Position numbers and translations under genes: made by a program
The notes under the pieces: generated by a model
Database searches by the model: none
Told to the model about the DNA's origin: nothing
What the model saw: only the letters and a program-made list of their open reading frames with translations
In this document: positions 1 through 8,640 of the stretch, one piece after another
How positions within the stretch are numbered: position 1 is the stretch's first letter
Layout of the letters: every line of letters begins with the position of its first letter
NCBI RefSeq assembly: GCF_012113595.1
Contig: NZ_CP050831.1
Span: 5,580,001-5,644,000, forward strand
Source: Bacteroides faecium
GTDB taxonomy: Bacteria; Bacteroidota; Bacteroidia; Bacteroidales; Bacteroidaceae
Direction: 5' to 3'
Length of the DNA: 64,000 nt

Positions 1-102
1 GCATGCCGGATTATTGTTCAGTCCGGCGGTGATTACTCCGTATTGACACCGGCAGAAATAGAAGACTTGGAAATCTATGTATTAGGAAAGAAAACAAAAT
101 AG
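1..102 (+). CDS. fucA: 3' end of probable L-fuculose-1-phosphate aldolase
   Basis: Only the last 33 codons are present, open from the window edge to a TAG at 100-102. The fragment reads like the C-terminal tail of a small cytoplasmic enzyme (PAEIEDLEIYVLGKK) but has no diagnostic motif. The assignment rests on context: it lies 19 bp upstream of the fuculokinase gene in a fuc operon, where Bacteroides normally place the class II aldolase that splits fuculose-1-phosphate into DHAP and lactaldehyde. Another fuc enzyme is possible. Confidence 0.5.
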   Translation, partial: ACRIIVQSGGDYSVLTPAEIEDLEIYVLGKKTK

Positions 103-121
103 TATCCGTACATACCCTACC

Positions 122-1552
122 ATGAAAGATACCATTAAAAACACATATTTAGCAGCAGACTTTGGAGGAGGCAGCGGTCGGATTATCGCCGGCTTCCTTC
201 TCCGTGGAAAGCTGGAACTGGAAGAGGTCTACCGCTTCTCCAACCGCCAGGTTAAACTTGGGAATCATATTTATTGGGACTTCCCTGCCCTGTTCGAAGA
301 TATGAAAACCGGACTGAAACTAGCCGCACAAAAGGGATATGCCGTCAAAGGAATTGGCATTGACACATGGGGCGTGGATTTCGGACTGATTGATAAGAAC
401 GGGAACCTCTTAGGCAACCCCATCTGTTACCGGGATGCGAGAACAGACGGAATGCCGGCGGAAGTTTTCAAAATTCTGGATGAACGGAAGCATTATACTG
501 CCACCGGAATACAAGTCATGGCTATCAACACACTATTCCAACTGTATAGTATGAAGCAGAGCCGGGACCCTCAATTGGAAGTTGCCCGCCAGCTTCTCTT
601 CATGCCTGACCTTTTCAGTTATTTCCTGACCGGAATAGCCAATAATGAATATTGTATAGCTTCCACCTCGGAGCTACTTGACGCAAAACAACGAAACTGG
701 TCACAAGAAACCATTCGTGCGTTGGAACTTCCCGAACATCTGTTTGGTGAGATTATCCAACCGGGGACTATCAGAGGAACTTTAAAAGAAGACATTGCGC
801 GGGAAACCGGACTAGGCGTAGTAGACGTGATAGCCGTAGGTTCTCACGACACAGCCAGCGCCGTCGCCGCCGTCCCGGCAACAGAAGCCCCCATCGCCTT
901 CCTGAGTTCCGGTACCTGGTCGCTACTGGGCGTTGAAGTGAATGAACCTATACTGACAGAGGAAGCACGACAAGCCGAGTTCACCAACGAAGGAGGCGTA
1001 GGAGGACGCATCCGCTTTCTGCAAAACATCACAGGACTATGGATTCTGCAACGTCTGATGAGTGAATGGAAAGCGTGCGGAGAGGAAGAGAGTTATGACA
1101 CAATCATTCCACAAGCCGCCGAAACGGAAATTAATACGATTATTCCTGTTGACGCCCCGGAATTTATGAACCCGGAAAACATGGAGGCTGCCCTTATAAG
1201 TTATTGCCGGAATCACTCTCTGACGATTCCTCAAAGCAAAGCGGAAATAGTCAGATGTGTGCTCCAGTCATTAGCTTTCAAATATCAGCAGGCAGTAGAA
1301 AAGCTCAACCGTTGTCTCCCCTCTCCGATTCGCCAACTCAACATCATTGGCGGAGGTTCACAAAACAAATTACTCAACCAACTTACAGCCGACGCACTCA
1401 ATATCCCTGTTTATGCCGGTCCGGTAGAAGCCACAGCCATAGGTAATATCCTGACACAGGCAATGGCTAAGGGAGAAATCAGCGATATACAGGAACTAAG
1501 GGAGATTGTAAGCCGAAGCGTTACACCACAAATATATTACCCTAAAAAATAA
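122..1552 (+). CDS. fucK: L-fuculokinase (FGGY family)
   Basis: 476 aa, the usual length for rhamnulokinase/fuculokinase-type FGGY kinases. The N-terminal domain opens with the phosphate-binding loop DFGGGSGR (about residues 14-21). The C-terminal domain carries GSHDTASAVAA and SSGTWSLLG, and IIGGGSQNKLLNQ near residue 410 contributes to the nucleotide site. It should phosphorylate L-fuculose (or L-rhamnulose) with ATP in the cytoplasm. By sequence alone it is closer to the rhamnulokinase subgroup; the fucose assignment comes from the downstream FucP-type permease in the same operon. The next gene starts 6 bp after the stop, so the two are co-transcribed. Confidence 0.85.
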   Translation: MKDTIKNTYLAADFGGGSGRIIAGFLLRGKLELEEVYRFSNRQVKLGNHIYWDFPALFEDMKTGLKLAAQKGYAVKGIGIDTWGVDFGLIDKNGNLLGNPICYRDARTDGMPAEVFKILDERKHYTATGIQVMAINTLFQLYSMKQSRDPQLEVARQLLFMPDLFSYFLTGIANNEYCIASTSELLDAKQRNWSQETIRALELPEHLFGEIIQPGTIRGTLKEDIARETGLGVVDVIAVGSHDTASAVAAVPATEAPIAFLSSGTWSLLGVEVNEPILTEEARQAEFTNEGGVGGRIRFLQNITGLWILQRLMSEWKACGEEESYDTIIPQAAETEINTIIPVDAPEFMNPENMEAALISYCRNHSLTIPQSKAEIVRCVLQSLAFKYQQAVEKLNRCLPSPIRQLNIIGGGSQNKLLNQLTADALNIPVYAGPVEATAIGNILTQAMAKGEISDIQELREIVSRSVTPQIYYPKK

Positions 1553-1558
1553 AAGCAT

Positions 1559-1951
1559 ATGGAAACACCCAAAACCGGTTATCAAGTCCAATCTTACAGC
1601 GTCCCCGTCAAAAGATATTGCCAGACTCTCGACTTACGCGATTCACCGGAATTGATTGCCGAATATCGTAAAAGACACAGCCAGGCGGAAGCATGGCCTG
1701 AAATCCTTGCAGGTATCCGGGAAGTAGGCATCCTCGAAATGGAAATCTATATTCTTGGCACGCGCTTGTTTATGATTGTCGAAACTCCCGTCGACTTTGA
1801 CTGGGACACGGCAATGGCACGCCTGAACACACTTCCCCGCCAACAGAAATGGGAAGAATACATGTCTATCTTCCAGCAAGCCGCTCCCGGGATGAGTTCC
1901 GCGGAAAAATGGAAACCAATGGAAAGAATGTTCCATCTATATAATACCTAA
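1559..1951 (+). CDS. L-rhamnose mutarotase-family protein (sugar mutarotase)
   Basis: 130 aa. It resembles the RhaM/DUF718 family of small dimeric alpha-beta-barrel mutarotases: an RYCQTLDLRDSPELIAEY start, a YRKRH segment, EMEIYILGTRLFMIVE in the middle and KWEEYM...MERMFHL at the end. These enzymes interconvert alpha and beta anomers of 6-deoxy sugars so that the isomerase receives its preferred form. The position between fucK and fucP points to fucose as substrate. It starts 6 bp after fucK and shows no signal peptide, so it is cytoplasmic. Substrate is inferred from context. Confidence 0.75.
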   Translation: METPKTGYQVQSYSVPVKRYCQTLDLRDSPELIAEYRKRHSQAEAWPEILAGIREVGILEMEIYILGTRLFMIVETPVDFDWDTAMARLNTLPRQQKWEEYMSIFQQAAPGMSSAEKWKPMERMFHLYNT

Positions 1952-1986
1952 AAAAAACAATACCTATCAAATAACCAGAAAGAACC

Positions 1987-3303
1987 ATGAAACACATCAA
2001 ACAGTCCATCCTGTCGAAAGATGGCATCAATTATCTTGTCCCTTTTATTCTCATCACTTCTTGTTTTGCGCTATGGGGATTTGCAAACGACATCACCAAC
2101 CCGATGGTGAAAGCATTCTCCAAAATCTTCCGGATGAGTGCAACCGACGGGGCATTGGTACAAGTTGCCTTTTACGGTGGCTATTTTGCCATGGCTTTTC
2201 CGGCAGCAATGTTCATCCGCAAATACTCTTATAAAGCAGGCGTCCTGCTAGGCCTCGGACTATATGCTTTCGGAGCATTCCTATTCTTCCCTGCAAAAAT
2301 GACAGGGGAATACTATCCGTTCCTGATTGCCTACTTTATCCTGACTTGCGGACTCTCATTTCTGGAAACAAGCTGTAATCCCTACATCCTTTCTATGGGA
2401 ACGGAAGAAACATCTACCAGACGTTTGAATCTCGCCCAGTCTTTCAACCCGATGGGCTCACTGCTCGGAATGTATGTAGCCATGCAATTCATTCAAGCCA
2501 AACTGCACCCGATGGGTACTGAAGACCGCGCCCTGCTCAACGAAAGTGAATTTCAGGCTATCAAAGAAAGCGACCTTGCCGTTCTAATTGCCCCTTATCT
2601 TATCATTGGACTGATTATCGTGGCAATGCTGCTCATAATACGATTCGTAAAAATGCCGAAGAACGGAGACCAGAATCACAAAATTGATTTCTTCCCGACA
2701 TTAAAACGTATTTTCACCCAGACACGCTATCGTGAAGGCGTGATTGCCCAATTCTTCTACGTAGGCGCGCAAATCATGTGTTGGACTTTCATTATCCAAT
2801 ACGGCACACGCCTGTTTATGTCACCGGAATTCGGCATGGATGAGAAGAGCGCGGAAGTACTCTCTCAACAATACAACATCATAGCGATGGTTATCTTCTG
2901 TATCAGCCGTTTCATCTGCACCTTCATTCTGCGCTATCTGAATGCAGGAAAATTATTGATGATTCTGGCGATTTTCGGAGGCATTTTCACTTTAGGCACT
3001 ATCTTCCTTCAAAATATCTACGGATTGTATTGCCTGGTAGCTGTATCCGCTTGTATGTCTTTAATGTTCCCCACCATTTATGGTATTGCCTTGAAAGGTC
3101 TTGGAGATGATGCCAAATTCGGAGCAGCCGGACTTATCATGGCTATCCTTGGCGGCTCTATCCTTCCCCCGTTGCAGGCAAGCATTATTGACATGAAAGA
3201 AATCGGCTGGTTGCCGGCAGCCAACGCTTCATTCATTCTGCCTTTTATCTGCTTCCTCGTAATTATCGGTTATGGTTACCGCACAGTGAAAAGAAACTGG
3301 TAG
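1987..3303 (+). CDS. fucP: L-fucose:H+ symporter (major facilitator superfamily)
   Basis: 438 aa with about 12 predicted transmembrane segments. FucP-type signatures are LWGFANDITNPM in TM1 and the stretch LETSCNPYIL...STRRLNLAQSFNPMGS, whose Glu corresponds to the proton-coupling acidic residue of TM4 in E. coli FucP; the TM1 Asp fits the second key acid. It should import L-fucose across the inner membrane with protons. It is the last gene of the operon, 35 bp after the mutarotase, and is followed by a strong inverted repeat. It probably takes up fucose released by surface or periplasmic fucosidases encoded elsewhere. Confidence 0.9.
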   Translation: MKHIKQSILSKDGINYLVPFILITSCFALWGFANDITNPMVKAFSKIFRMSATDGALVQVAFYGGYFAMAFPAAMFIRKYSYKAGVLLGLGLYAFGAFLFFPAKMTGEYYPFLIAYFILTCGLSFLETSCNPYILSMGTEETSTRRLNLAQSFNPMGSLLGMYVAMQFIQAKLHPMGTEDRALLNESEFQAIKESDLAVLIAPYLIIGLIIVAMLLIIRFVKMPKNGDQNHKIDFFPTLKRIFTQTRYREGVIAQFFYVGAQIMCWTFIIQYGTRLFMSPEFGMDEKSAEVLSQQYNIIAMVIFCISRFICTFILRYLNAGKLLMILAIFGGIFTLGTIFLQNIYGLYCLVAVSACMSLMFPTIYGIALKGLGDDAKFGAAGLIMAILGGSILPPLQASIIDMKEIGWLPAANASFILPFICFLVIIGYGYRTVKRNW

Positions 3304-3314
3304 AAAAACATACT

Positions 3315-3402
3315 TAAAAATAGTGACGCTATCCCGTCGTGATACCGTCACTATCCCACTCTCATAGTGACGCCATCCGCAAGGGATAGCGTCACTATTT
3401 TT
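3315..3402 (+). terminator. Large nested inverted repeat ending the fuc operon
   Basis: A 20 bp arm (aaaaatagtgacgctatccc, about 3316-3335) is perfectly complementary to gggatagcgtcactattttt (3383-3402). Inside it lies a second inverted pair (gtcactat / atagtgac), so the core TAGTGACG occurs four times. The A-flank and T-flank make it a bidirectional Rho-independent terminator after fucP. The nested design is unusual. Confidence 0.8.
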
Positions 3403-3459
3403 ATTTGTCTTTTTTTTATAAACAATTCCTTTTTTCTTCGTATCTTTATTTTATTTGTT

Positions 3460-3467
3460 TACATTTG
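3460..3467 (+). promoter_or_regulatory. Candidate -7 box for the ECF sigma gene
   Basis: TACATTTG matches the Bacteroides -7 consensus TAnnTTTG, 30 bp before the sigma factor start codon. The -33 region (TTCG about 19 bp upstream) fits poorly, so the call is tentative. Confidence 0.4.
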
Positions 3468-3497
3468 CCATTCGATTTTCAATAATTTGTTAACCCA

Positions 3498-4052
3498 ATG
3501 ACCAAAAGCCGAGACGATATATTTTTAGCAGAACAATTTGAAGGAATATTCGCTGAATATTATTCCGTAGTAAAATATTTCGCCTTCATGCTACTTAAAT
3601 CCGAAGAAGATGCCGAAGACATCGCCCAAGACGTTTTCACGAAATTATGGACCCAACCTGAGATATGGACAAAAGTTCCTAACCTAAAACCCTACGTTTA
3701 TACGCTTACCAAAAGTACGACTCTCAATTTTATCAAACATAAAAAAATAGAATTAGCCTATCAGGAAAAAGTGATAGAGAAAAGCCTTGTTGAAGAACTT
3801 TCTCAAGAAGAAGATCCTCTCAATGCCATATATTACAAAGAAATTCAACTAATCATCAAATTAACTCTCGACCGCCTTCCCGAACAACGCAGAAAGATTT
3901 TTGAGATGAGCCGCTTCGCAAATATGAGCAACAATGAAATCGCCGAGAAACTAAACATTTCAGTCCGGACAGTGGAACACCACATCTATCTAACCCTGCT
4001 TGAAATGAAAAAAATATCTTTTTTGCTTTTTTTTGCACTTTTCTTTAAGTAG
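3498..4052 (+). CDS. ECF-type RNA polymerase sigma factor of the PUL
   Basis: 184 aa, typical for Bacteroides ECF sigma factors. Region 2 includes FAFMLLKSEEDAEDIAQDVF and a region 2.4-like helix. Region 4 has LPEQRRKIFEMSRF and the helix-turn-helix MSNNEIAEKLNISVRTVEHHI. The C-terminus ends in a hydrophobic run (ISFLLFFALFFK) encoded by T-rich DNA. It is followed by a FecR anti-sigma and a SusC with an STN domain, the standard trans-envelope chain in which a glycan-bound SusC triggers the sigma factor, which then transcribes the PUL. Confidence 0.9.
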   Translation: MTKSRDDIFLAEQFEGIFAEYYSVVKYFAFMLLKSEEDAEDIAQDVFTKLWTQPEIWTKVPNLKPYVYTLTKSTTLNFIKHKKIELAYQEKVIEKSLVEELSQEEDPLNAIYYKEIQLIIKLTLDRLPEQRRKIFEMSRFANMSNNEIAEKLNISVRTVEHHIYLTLLEMKKISFLLFFALFFK

Positions 4053-4068
4053 TCCGCCCTAGTTAATT

Positions 4069-4102
4069 GAGATATTAATGTAACAGATCTAATTAATATC
4101 TC
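4069..4102 (+). promoter_or_regulatory. Inverted repeat just before the anti-sigma start codon
   Basis: gagatattaat (4069-4079) and attaatatctc (4092-4102) form a perfect 11 bp AT-rich stem with a 12-nt loop, ending 3 nt before the ATG at 4106. In mRNA this would fold across the ribosome-landing zone of the anti-sigma gene; as DNA it could be a protein site. There is no T-run, so it is not a typical terminator. Confidence 0.5.
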
Positions 4103-4105
4103 AAA

Positions 4106-5092
4106 ATGAAGAATTATTTTCAGAAAATACTGGCATTATTTACCGGAAACGCATATCCGGAATCTACTCAACAGGAATTTTACAAATGGTTGGTAGATGA
4201 AGAACATGTTTCCGAGAAAGACGAAGCATTGCAAAATCTGTGGGAAGAAGGATACAAGCAAGGCACGGCTCCCAATATGCATCAATCATACGAACAATTA
4301 AGAAAGAATGCGAGCATTCCTTCCACACGAAAAGAACGGAGAATCCGCCCAATCCATATTTGGCAGGCAGTGGCAGCCGTATTCTTTATAATAGCTGCTT
4401 CTTCCGTCTATCTTTCTACCATAGGAAAAGATACGGAACCTAATTTATTGCAGCAATACATCCCGACAGCAGAAATGCGGACCCTCACCTTGCCCGACGG
4501 AACCAAAGTACAACTGAACTCACAAAGCACCCTTTTATATCCGCAGGAATTTACAGGCAAAGACCGTAGTGTATTTCTGATCGGTGAAGCCAATTTCAAA
4601 GTGAAGCCGGACAAGAAGCATCCGTTTATCGTCAAGTCGAACGATTTTCAGGTAACAGCACTCGGAACGGAATTTAACGTAGCTGCATACCCCGAGAACC
4701 CGATAGTAGCGGCAACCTTGATTTCGGGAAGTGTGCTCGTGGAATATAATGACTTGAATTCACAAATGATTCTGAAGCCAAACGAACAGTTGGCGTATCA
4801 TAAACAAACCCGCCGCTACAGTCTGAATACCCCGGATATGAATGATATTACAGCTTGGCAACGTGGCGAGCTTGTATTCAGAGAAATGAGTGTAAAAGAG
4901 ATTATTACGGTGCTTGAACGTAAATATCCATATACATTCGAGTATCAACTCAAAAATTTGAAAGAAGACAAATATAGCTTCCGTTTTAAAGACCAAGCAA
5001 CACTATCAGAAGTAATGGATGTGATAGTTAACGTAGTAGGTCAAATGGACTATAAAATAAAAGAGGATCGCTGTTACCTGATTCCTAAATAA
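4106..5092 (+). CDS. FecR-family anti-sigma factor
   Basis: 328 aa. A cytoplasmic N-terminal domain (about 1-80, FYKWLVDEE...) is followed by one transmembrane helix (about 86-104, IWQAVAAVFFIIAASSVYL). The periplasmic FecR domain has LPDGTKVQLNSQSTLLYP, FLIGEANFKV and ALGTEFNVAAY, and a DUF4974-like domain closes the protein. It should hold the ECF sigma at the inner membrane until the N-terminal STN domain of the partner SusC signals. It lies 53 bp downstream of the sigma gene, with a hairpin in the gap. Confidence 0.9.
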   Translation: MKNYFQKILALFTGNAYPESTQQEFYKWLVDEEHVSEKDEALQNLWEEGYKQGTAPNMHQSYEQLRKNASIPSTRKERRIRPIHIWQAVAAVFFIIAASSVYLSTIGKDTEPNLLQQYIPTAEMRTLTLPDGTKVQLNSQSTLLYPQEFTGKDRSVFLIGEANFKVKPDKKHPFIVKSNDFQVTALGTEFNVAAYPENPIVAATLISGSVLVEYNDLNSQMILKPNEQLAYHKQTRRYSLNTPDMNDITAWQRGELVFREMSVKEIITVLERKYPYTFEYQLKNLKEDKYSFRFKDQATLSEVMDVIVNVVGQMDYKIKEDRCYLIPK

Positions 5093-5282
5093 TCCAGGAA
5101 TTAAATCACAGTAAAAACGAACAACAATATAGGCAAACCTTTTTAACCCTTTACAGACATGTAAAAAAGTATCCGGAACAGAGCCCGAACTCTATCCCGG
5201 ATATGAAATCAAAATTCTCAATATTAGAGTTTTACTCTTAATTACCGTGAAATAAATTAGTTAATAACCTAATACTAAGAAA

Positions 5283-8200
5283 ATGCTACAAATTTATGAA
5301 TTTATAGTAAACCAGACAGCAAAGGGAAGAAGTTTTTTACTTTTTTTCTGTTTGTTACTGATGCAGACACCCGCCTTTGCGCAAAACAGTGCCAAGATTA
5401 CTATTCAAAAGAAAAATATATCTGTAATAGAGGCGCTTAAAGAAGTAGAAAGACAATCCGACTTCTCTGTCGGCTTCAATGATTCCCAATTAAAAAACAA
5501 GCCTGTTTTAAATCTTGACCTAAGAGCCGTAACAATAGAAAACGCCCTTGTACAAATACTCAAAGGTAGCGGGTTCACCTATCAGTTCAAAGGAAAATAT
5601 ATTATGATTATTCCGGACAACAAGCCTAAAGAAACTCCTGTCAAGAAAGTGACAGGAAAGGTAATTGACGAAAACAATGAACCTTTGATCGGAGTAAACA
5701 TCAAGGTAGAAGGAAGCTCTGAAGGAGCTATCACCGATATGGACGGCAATTTCACAATTACCGCTTCTCCGGGTAATACATTAAGTTTTACTTATGTAGG
5801 ATATACATCTCAAAATATAAGAATAACAGATAGGAACACCTATGAAGTAAAATTGCAAAGCGACACCAAGCAATTGAATGAAGTAGTAGTAACCGCCCTC
5901 GGTATCAAACGTGAACAAAAGGCGTTAAGTTATAATGTACAGCAAGTAAAATCGGAACAGTTGACAGAAATCAAAGATGCAAACTTTGTCAACAGCCTCA
6001 ACGGTAAAGTTGCCGGGGTTACTATCAACAGTAGTTCATCCGGCGTAGGTGGTGCTAGTAAAGTAGTGATGCGTGGTACAAAGTCCATCGAGCAGAGCAG
6101 TAATGCTCTCTACGTTATTGACGGCATACCGATGTTCAATTTCGGCGGCGGCGGTTCTACAGAATTTGGTTCTAAAGGAGAAACCGAAGCAATAGCTGAC
6201 ATAAACCCGGAAGATATTGAAAGCATATCCGTGCTGACAGGCGCAGCTGCAGCAGCCCTTTACGGTAGCAACGCAGCCAACGGTGCTATTGTAGTGACTA
6301 CCAAGAAAGGTAAAGCCGGAAAACTACAAGCTAGTGTATCAAGCGGCATCGACTGGTTGAAGCCATTTGTTATGCCCAAGTTCCAGAACCGTTATGGGAC
6401 AGGAAGTTATGGCAAATCCAACGGTTCCACCACACTAAGTTGGGGACCGAAGTTAAATGAATCTAACCATACCGGATATGAACCTACTGATTTTCTGGAA
6501 ACAGGAGCCGTTTACACCAACTCAGTCACTCTGTCCACCGGTACAGAAAAGAACCAGACTTTCTTCTCGGCAGCCGCAACTAACTCCGAAGGAATGGTTC
6601 CCAACAATAGGTACAACAGATATAATTTCACTTTCCGAAACACGACCAGCTTCCTTAACGACCGGATGAAACTCGACGTAGGAGCAAGTTACATCATCCA
6701 GAACGACCGTAACATGATTAATCAAGGACAATATTCCAACCCTTTAGTATCGGCATACCTTTTCCCGCGTAGCGACGACTTCTCCCTGACCAAACTTTTC
6801 GAACGCTGGAGCGATGCACGGAAAATCAGTCTGCCATACTGGCCGCAAGGAGAAGGTAATCTGCGTATGCAAAATCCATACTGGATTGCTTACCGTAATC
6901 TGCGTGAAAACAGCAAGAAACGCTATATGTTATCTGCTGCACTGACATATGACGTGCTCGACTGGCTAAGTTTGTCCGGACGCATCCGCATAGATAATTC
7001 AAACAATACTTATGAGCAAAAGCTCTATGCCGGCACTATCGCCACACTAACTGACGGTGGTACACAAGGACATTACACCATTGAGAAAACCGAGACGGCA
7101 CAAACATATGCCGATTTTCTAGCAAATGTCAACAAACGTATTGATGATTTCAGTATTGTAGTCAACCTTGGTACCAGTTTGAGCCGCAACACCAGCTATT
7201 CATTGGGTTATGGCGGACCTATTCAAGACAATGGAATCCCCAATTTATTTAATGTCTTCGACCTCGACAATGTAAAGAAGCGTGCCACTCAAGTAGCTTG
7301 GGAAGAAATGACACAATCCATCTTTGCTAGTGCAGAAATTGGCTGGAAAAGCATGCTTTACCTCACCTTGACTGGACGCAATGATTGGGCATCACAGATT
7401 CATGGCACCACACAACCCTCATTCTTCTATCCGTCAGTAGGTCTGTCCGCAGTAATCACAGAAATGGTCAAACTGCCCGAATGGGTGAATTACTTAAAAG
7501 TACGCGGTTCATACAGCTCCGTGGGTTCTCCTTATCCACGCTATCTGACCATACCGACTTTCCCCTACGATGCCACCACGCAACAATGGAAAGAGAAATC
7601 CAACTACCCTATCGGAACACTCTACCCCGAGCGTACCAACTCATGGGAAATTGGTGTGGATGCCACTTTTTTACAAGACTTTAAATTAAGCGCCTCGTTC
7701 TATTATTCCAATACATATAATCAGACGTTTGACCCGCAGATTCCCGTATCTTCCGGCTATGACAAACTATATGTGCAGACAGGATTTGTGCGCAATTTGG
7801 GAGTAGAAGGAATGTTGAGCTACACACATACGTGGAGTAACTTTAAATGGGATAGCGGTTTTACCTTCTCATCCAACAAGAACAAACTCATTGAACTGGT
7901 AAGAAACTATGTACACCCGGAAACCGGACTTACTATCAACAAAGACCGCCTTGAACTGAAACCATCAGACGGACGAGGTCTTGCCCAAGCTAAATTCATT
8001 CTAAAAGAAGGCGGTTCCTTAGGCGACCTGTACACACAATCTGATGTTATACGTGACGATAAGGGCCGAATCCAGGTAGACGAAAACGGCAATATATTAA
8101 AAGCTGACAATCTGAAAGATATGAAATTGGGTAGCGTATTTCCTAAAGCCAACTTAGCATGGAATAACTCTTTCTCCTATAAAGGCATCAACGTAGGATT

Positions 8201-8636
8201 TCTTATTTCCGCCCGTTTGGGGGGTATCGTATATTCGGCTACACAAGCCGCACTCGACGAATATGGTGTATCCGAAAGAACTGCCGCCGCACGTGACGCG
8301 GGAGGAGTCATGATTAACGGTCGTAGCATGATAGACGCACAGAAATGGTTTGAAACAATTGCGACTTCCAGCGGGCTTCCTCAATATTACATTTATAGTG
8401 CAACGAACGTTCGCCTACAGGAAGCACGTATCGGCTATACTATTCCCCGCCGTTGGCTAAGCAATATATGCGATATAAACGTAGCTTTCGTAGGTCGCAA
8501 TCTCTGGATGATTTACAACAAGGCACCATTCGATCCCGAGGCTGTAGCAAGCACCGGAAACTTCTATCAAGGGATAGATTACTTTATGATGCCGAGTAGT
8601 CGTAATATCGGATTCAATATTAAGATAAACTTCTAA
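5283..8636 (+). CDS. SusC-like TonB-dependent outer-membrane transporter with STN domain
   Basis: 1117 aa. Signal peptide 1-34, cleaved after AFA. An STN signalling domain follows (about 38-110), then a carboxypeptidase-D-like repeat (VTGKVIDENNEPLIGVNI, about 123-195), a plug with the SusC motif LYGSNAANGAIVVTTKKG, and a 22-strand barrel ending in the typical C-terminal FNIKINF. It imports oligosaccharides through the outer membrane with TonB energy and, through STN, informs the upstream FecR/ECF pair. The 190 bp before it has no gene but contains a short hairpin (ATCCGG / CCGGAT, near 5169-5203) and probably the ECF-dependent promoter, which I cannot define. Confidence 0.95.
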   Translation: MLQIYEFIVNQTAKGRSFLLFFCLLLMQTPAFAQNSAKITIQKKNISVIEALKEVERQSDFSVGFNDSQLKNKPVLNLDLRAVTIENALVQILKGSGFTYQFKGKYIMIIPDNKPKETPVKKVTGKVIDENNEPLIGVNIKVEGSSEGAITDMDGNFTITASPGNTLSFTYVGYTSQNIRITDRNTYEVKLQSDTKQLNEVVVTALGIKREQKALSYNVQQVKSEQLTEIKDANFVNSLNGKVAGVTINSSSSGVGGASKVVMRGTKSIEQSSNALYVIDGIPMFNFGGGGSTEFGSKGETEAIADINPEDIESISVLTGAAAAALYGSNAANGAIVVTTKKGKAGKLQASVSSGIDWLKPFVMPKFQNRYGTGSYGKSNGSTTLSWGPKLNESNHTGYEPTDFLETGAVYTNSVTLSTGTEKNQTFFSAAATNSEGMVPNNRYNRYNFTFRNTTSFLNDRMKLDVGASYIIQNDRNMINQGQYSNPLVSAYLFPRSDDFSLTKLFERWSDARKISLPYWPQGEGNLRMQNPYWIAYRNLRENSKKRYMLSAALTYDVLDWLSLSGRIRIDNSNNTYEQKLYAGTIATLTDGGTQGHYTIEKTETAQTYADFLANVNKRIDDFSIVVNLGTSLSRNTSYSLGYGGPIQDNGIPNLFNVFDLDNVKKRATQVAWEEMTQSIFASAEIGWKSMLYLTLTGRNDWASQIHGTTQPSFFYPSVGLSAVITEMVKLPEWVNYLKVRGSYSSVGSPYPRYLTIPTFPYDATTQQWKEKSNYPIGTLYPERTNSWEIGVDATFLQDFKLSASFYYSNTYNQTFDPQIPVSSGYDKLYVQTGFVRNLGVEGMLSYTHTWSNFKWDSGFTFSSNKNKLIELVRNYVHPETGLTINKDRLELKPSDGRGLAQAKFILKEGGSLGDLYTQSDVIRDDKGRIQVDENGNILKADNLKDMKLGSVFPKANLAWNNSFSYKGINVGFLISARLGGIVYSATQAALDEYGVSERTAAARDAGGVMINGRSMIDAQKWFETIATSSGLPQYYIYSATNVRLQEARIGYTIPRRWLSNICDINVAFVGRNLWMIYNKAPFDPEAVASTGNFYQGIDYFMMPSSRNIGFNIKINF

Positions 8637-8640
8637 AACG

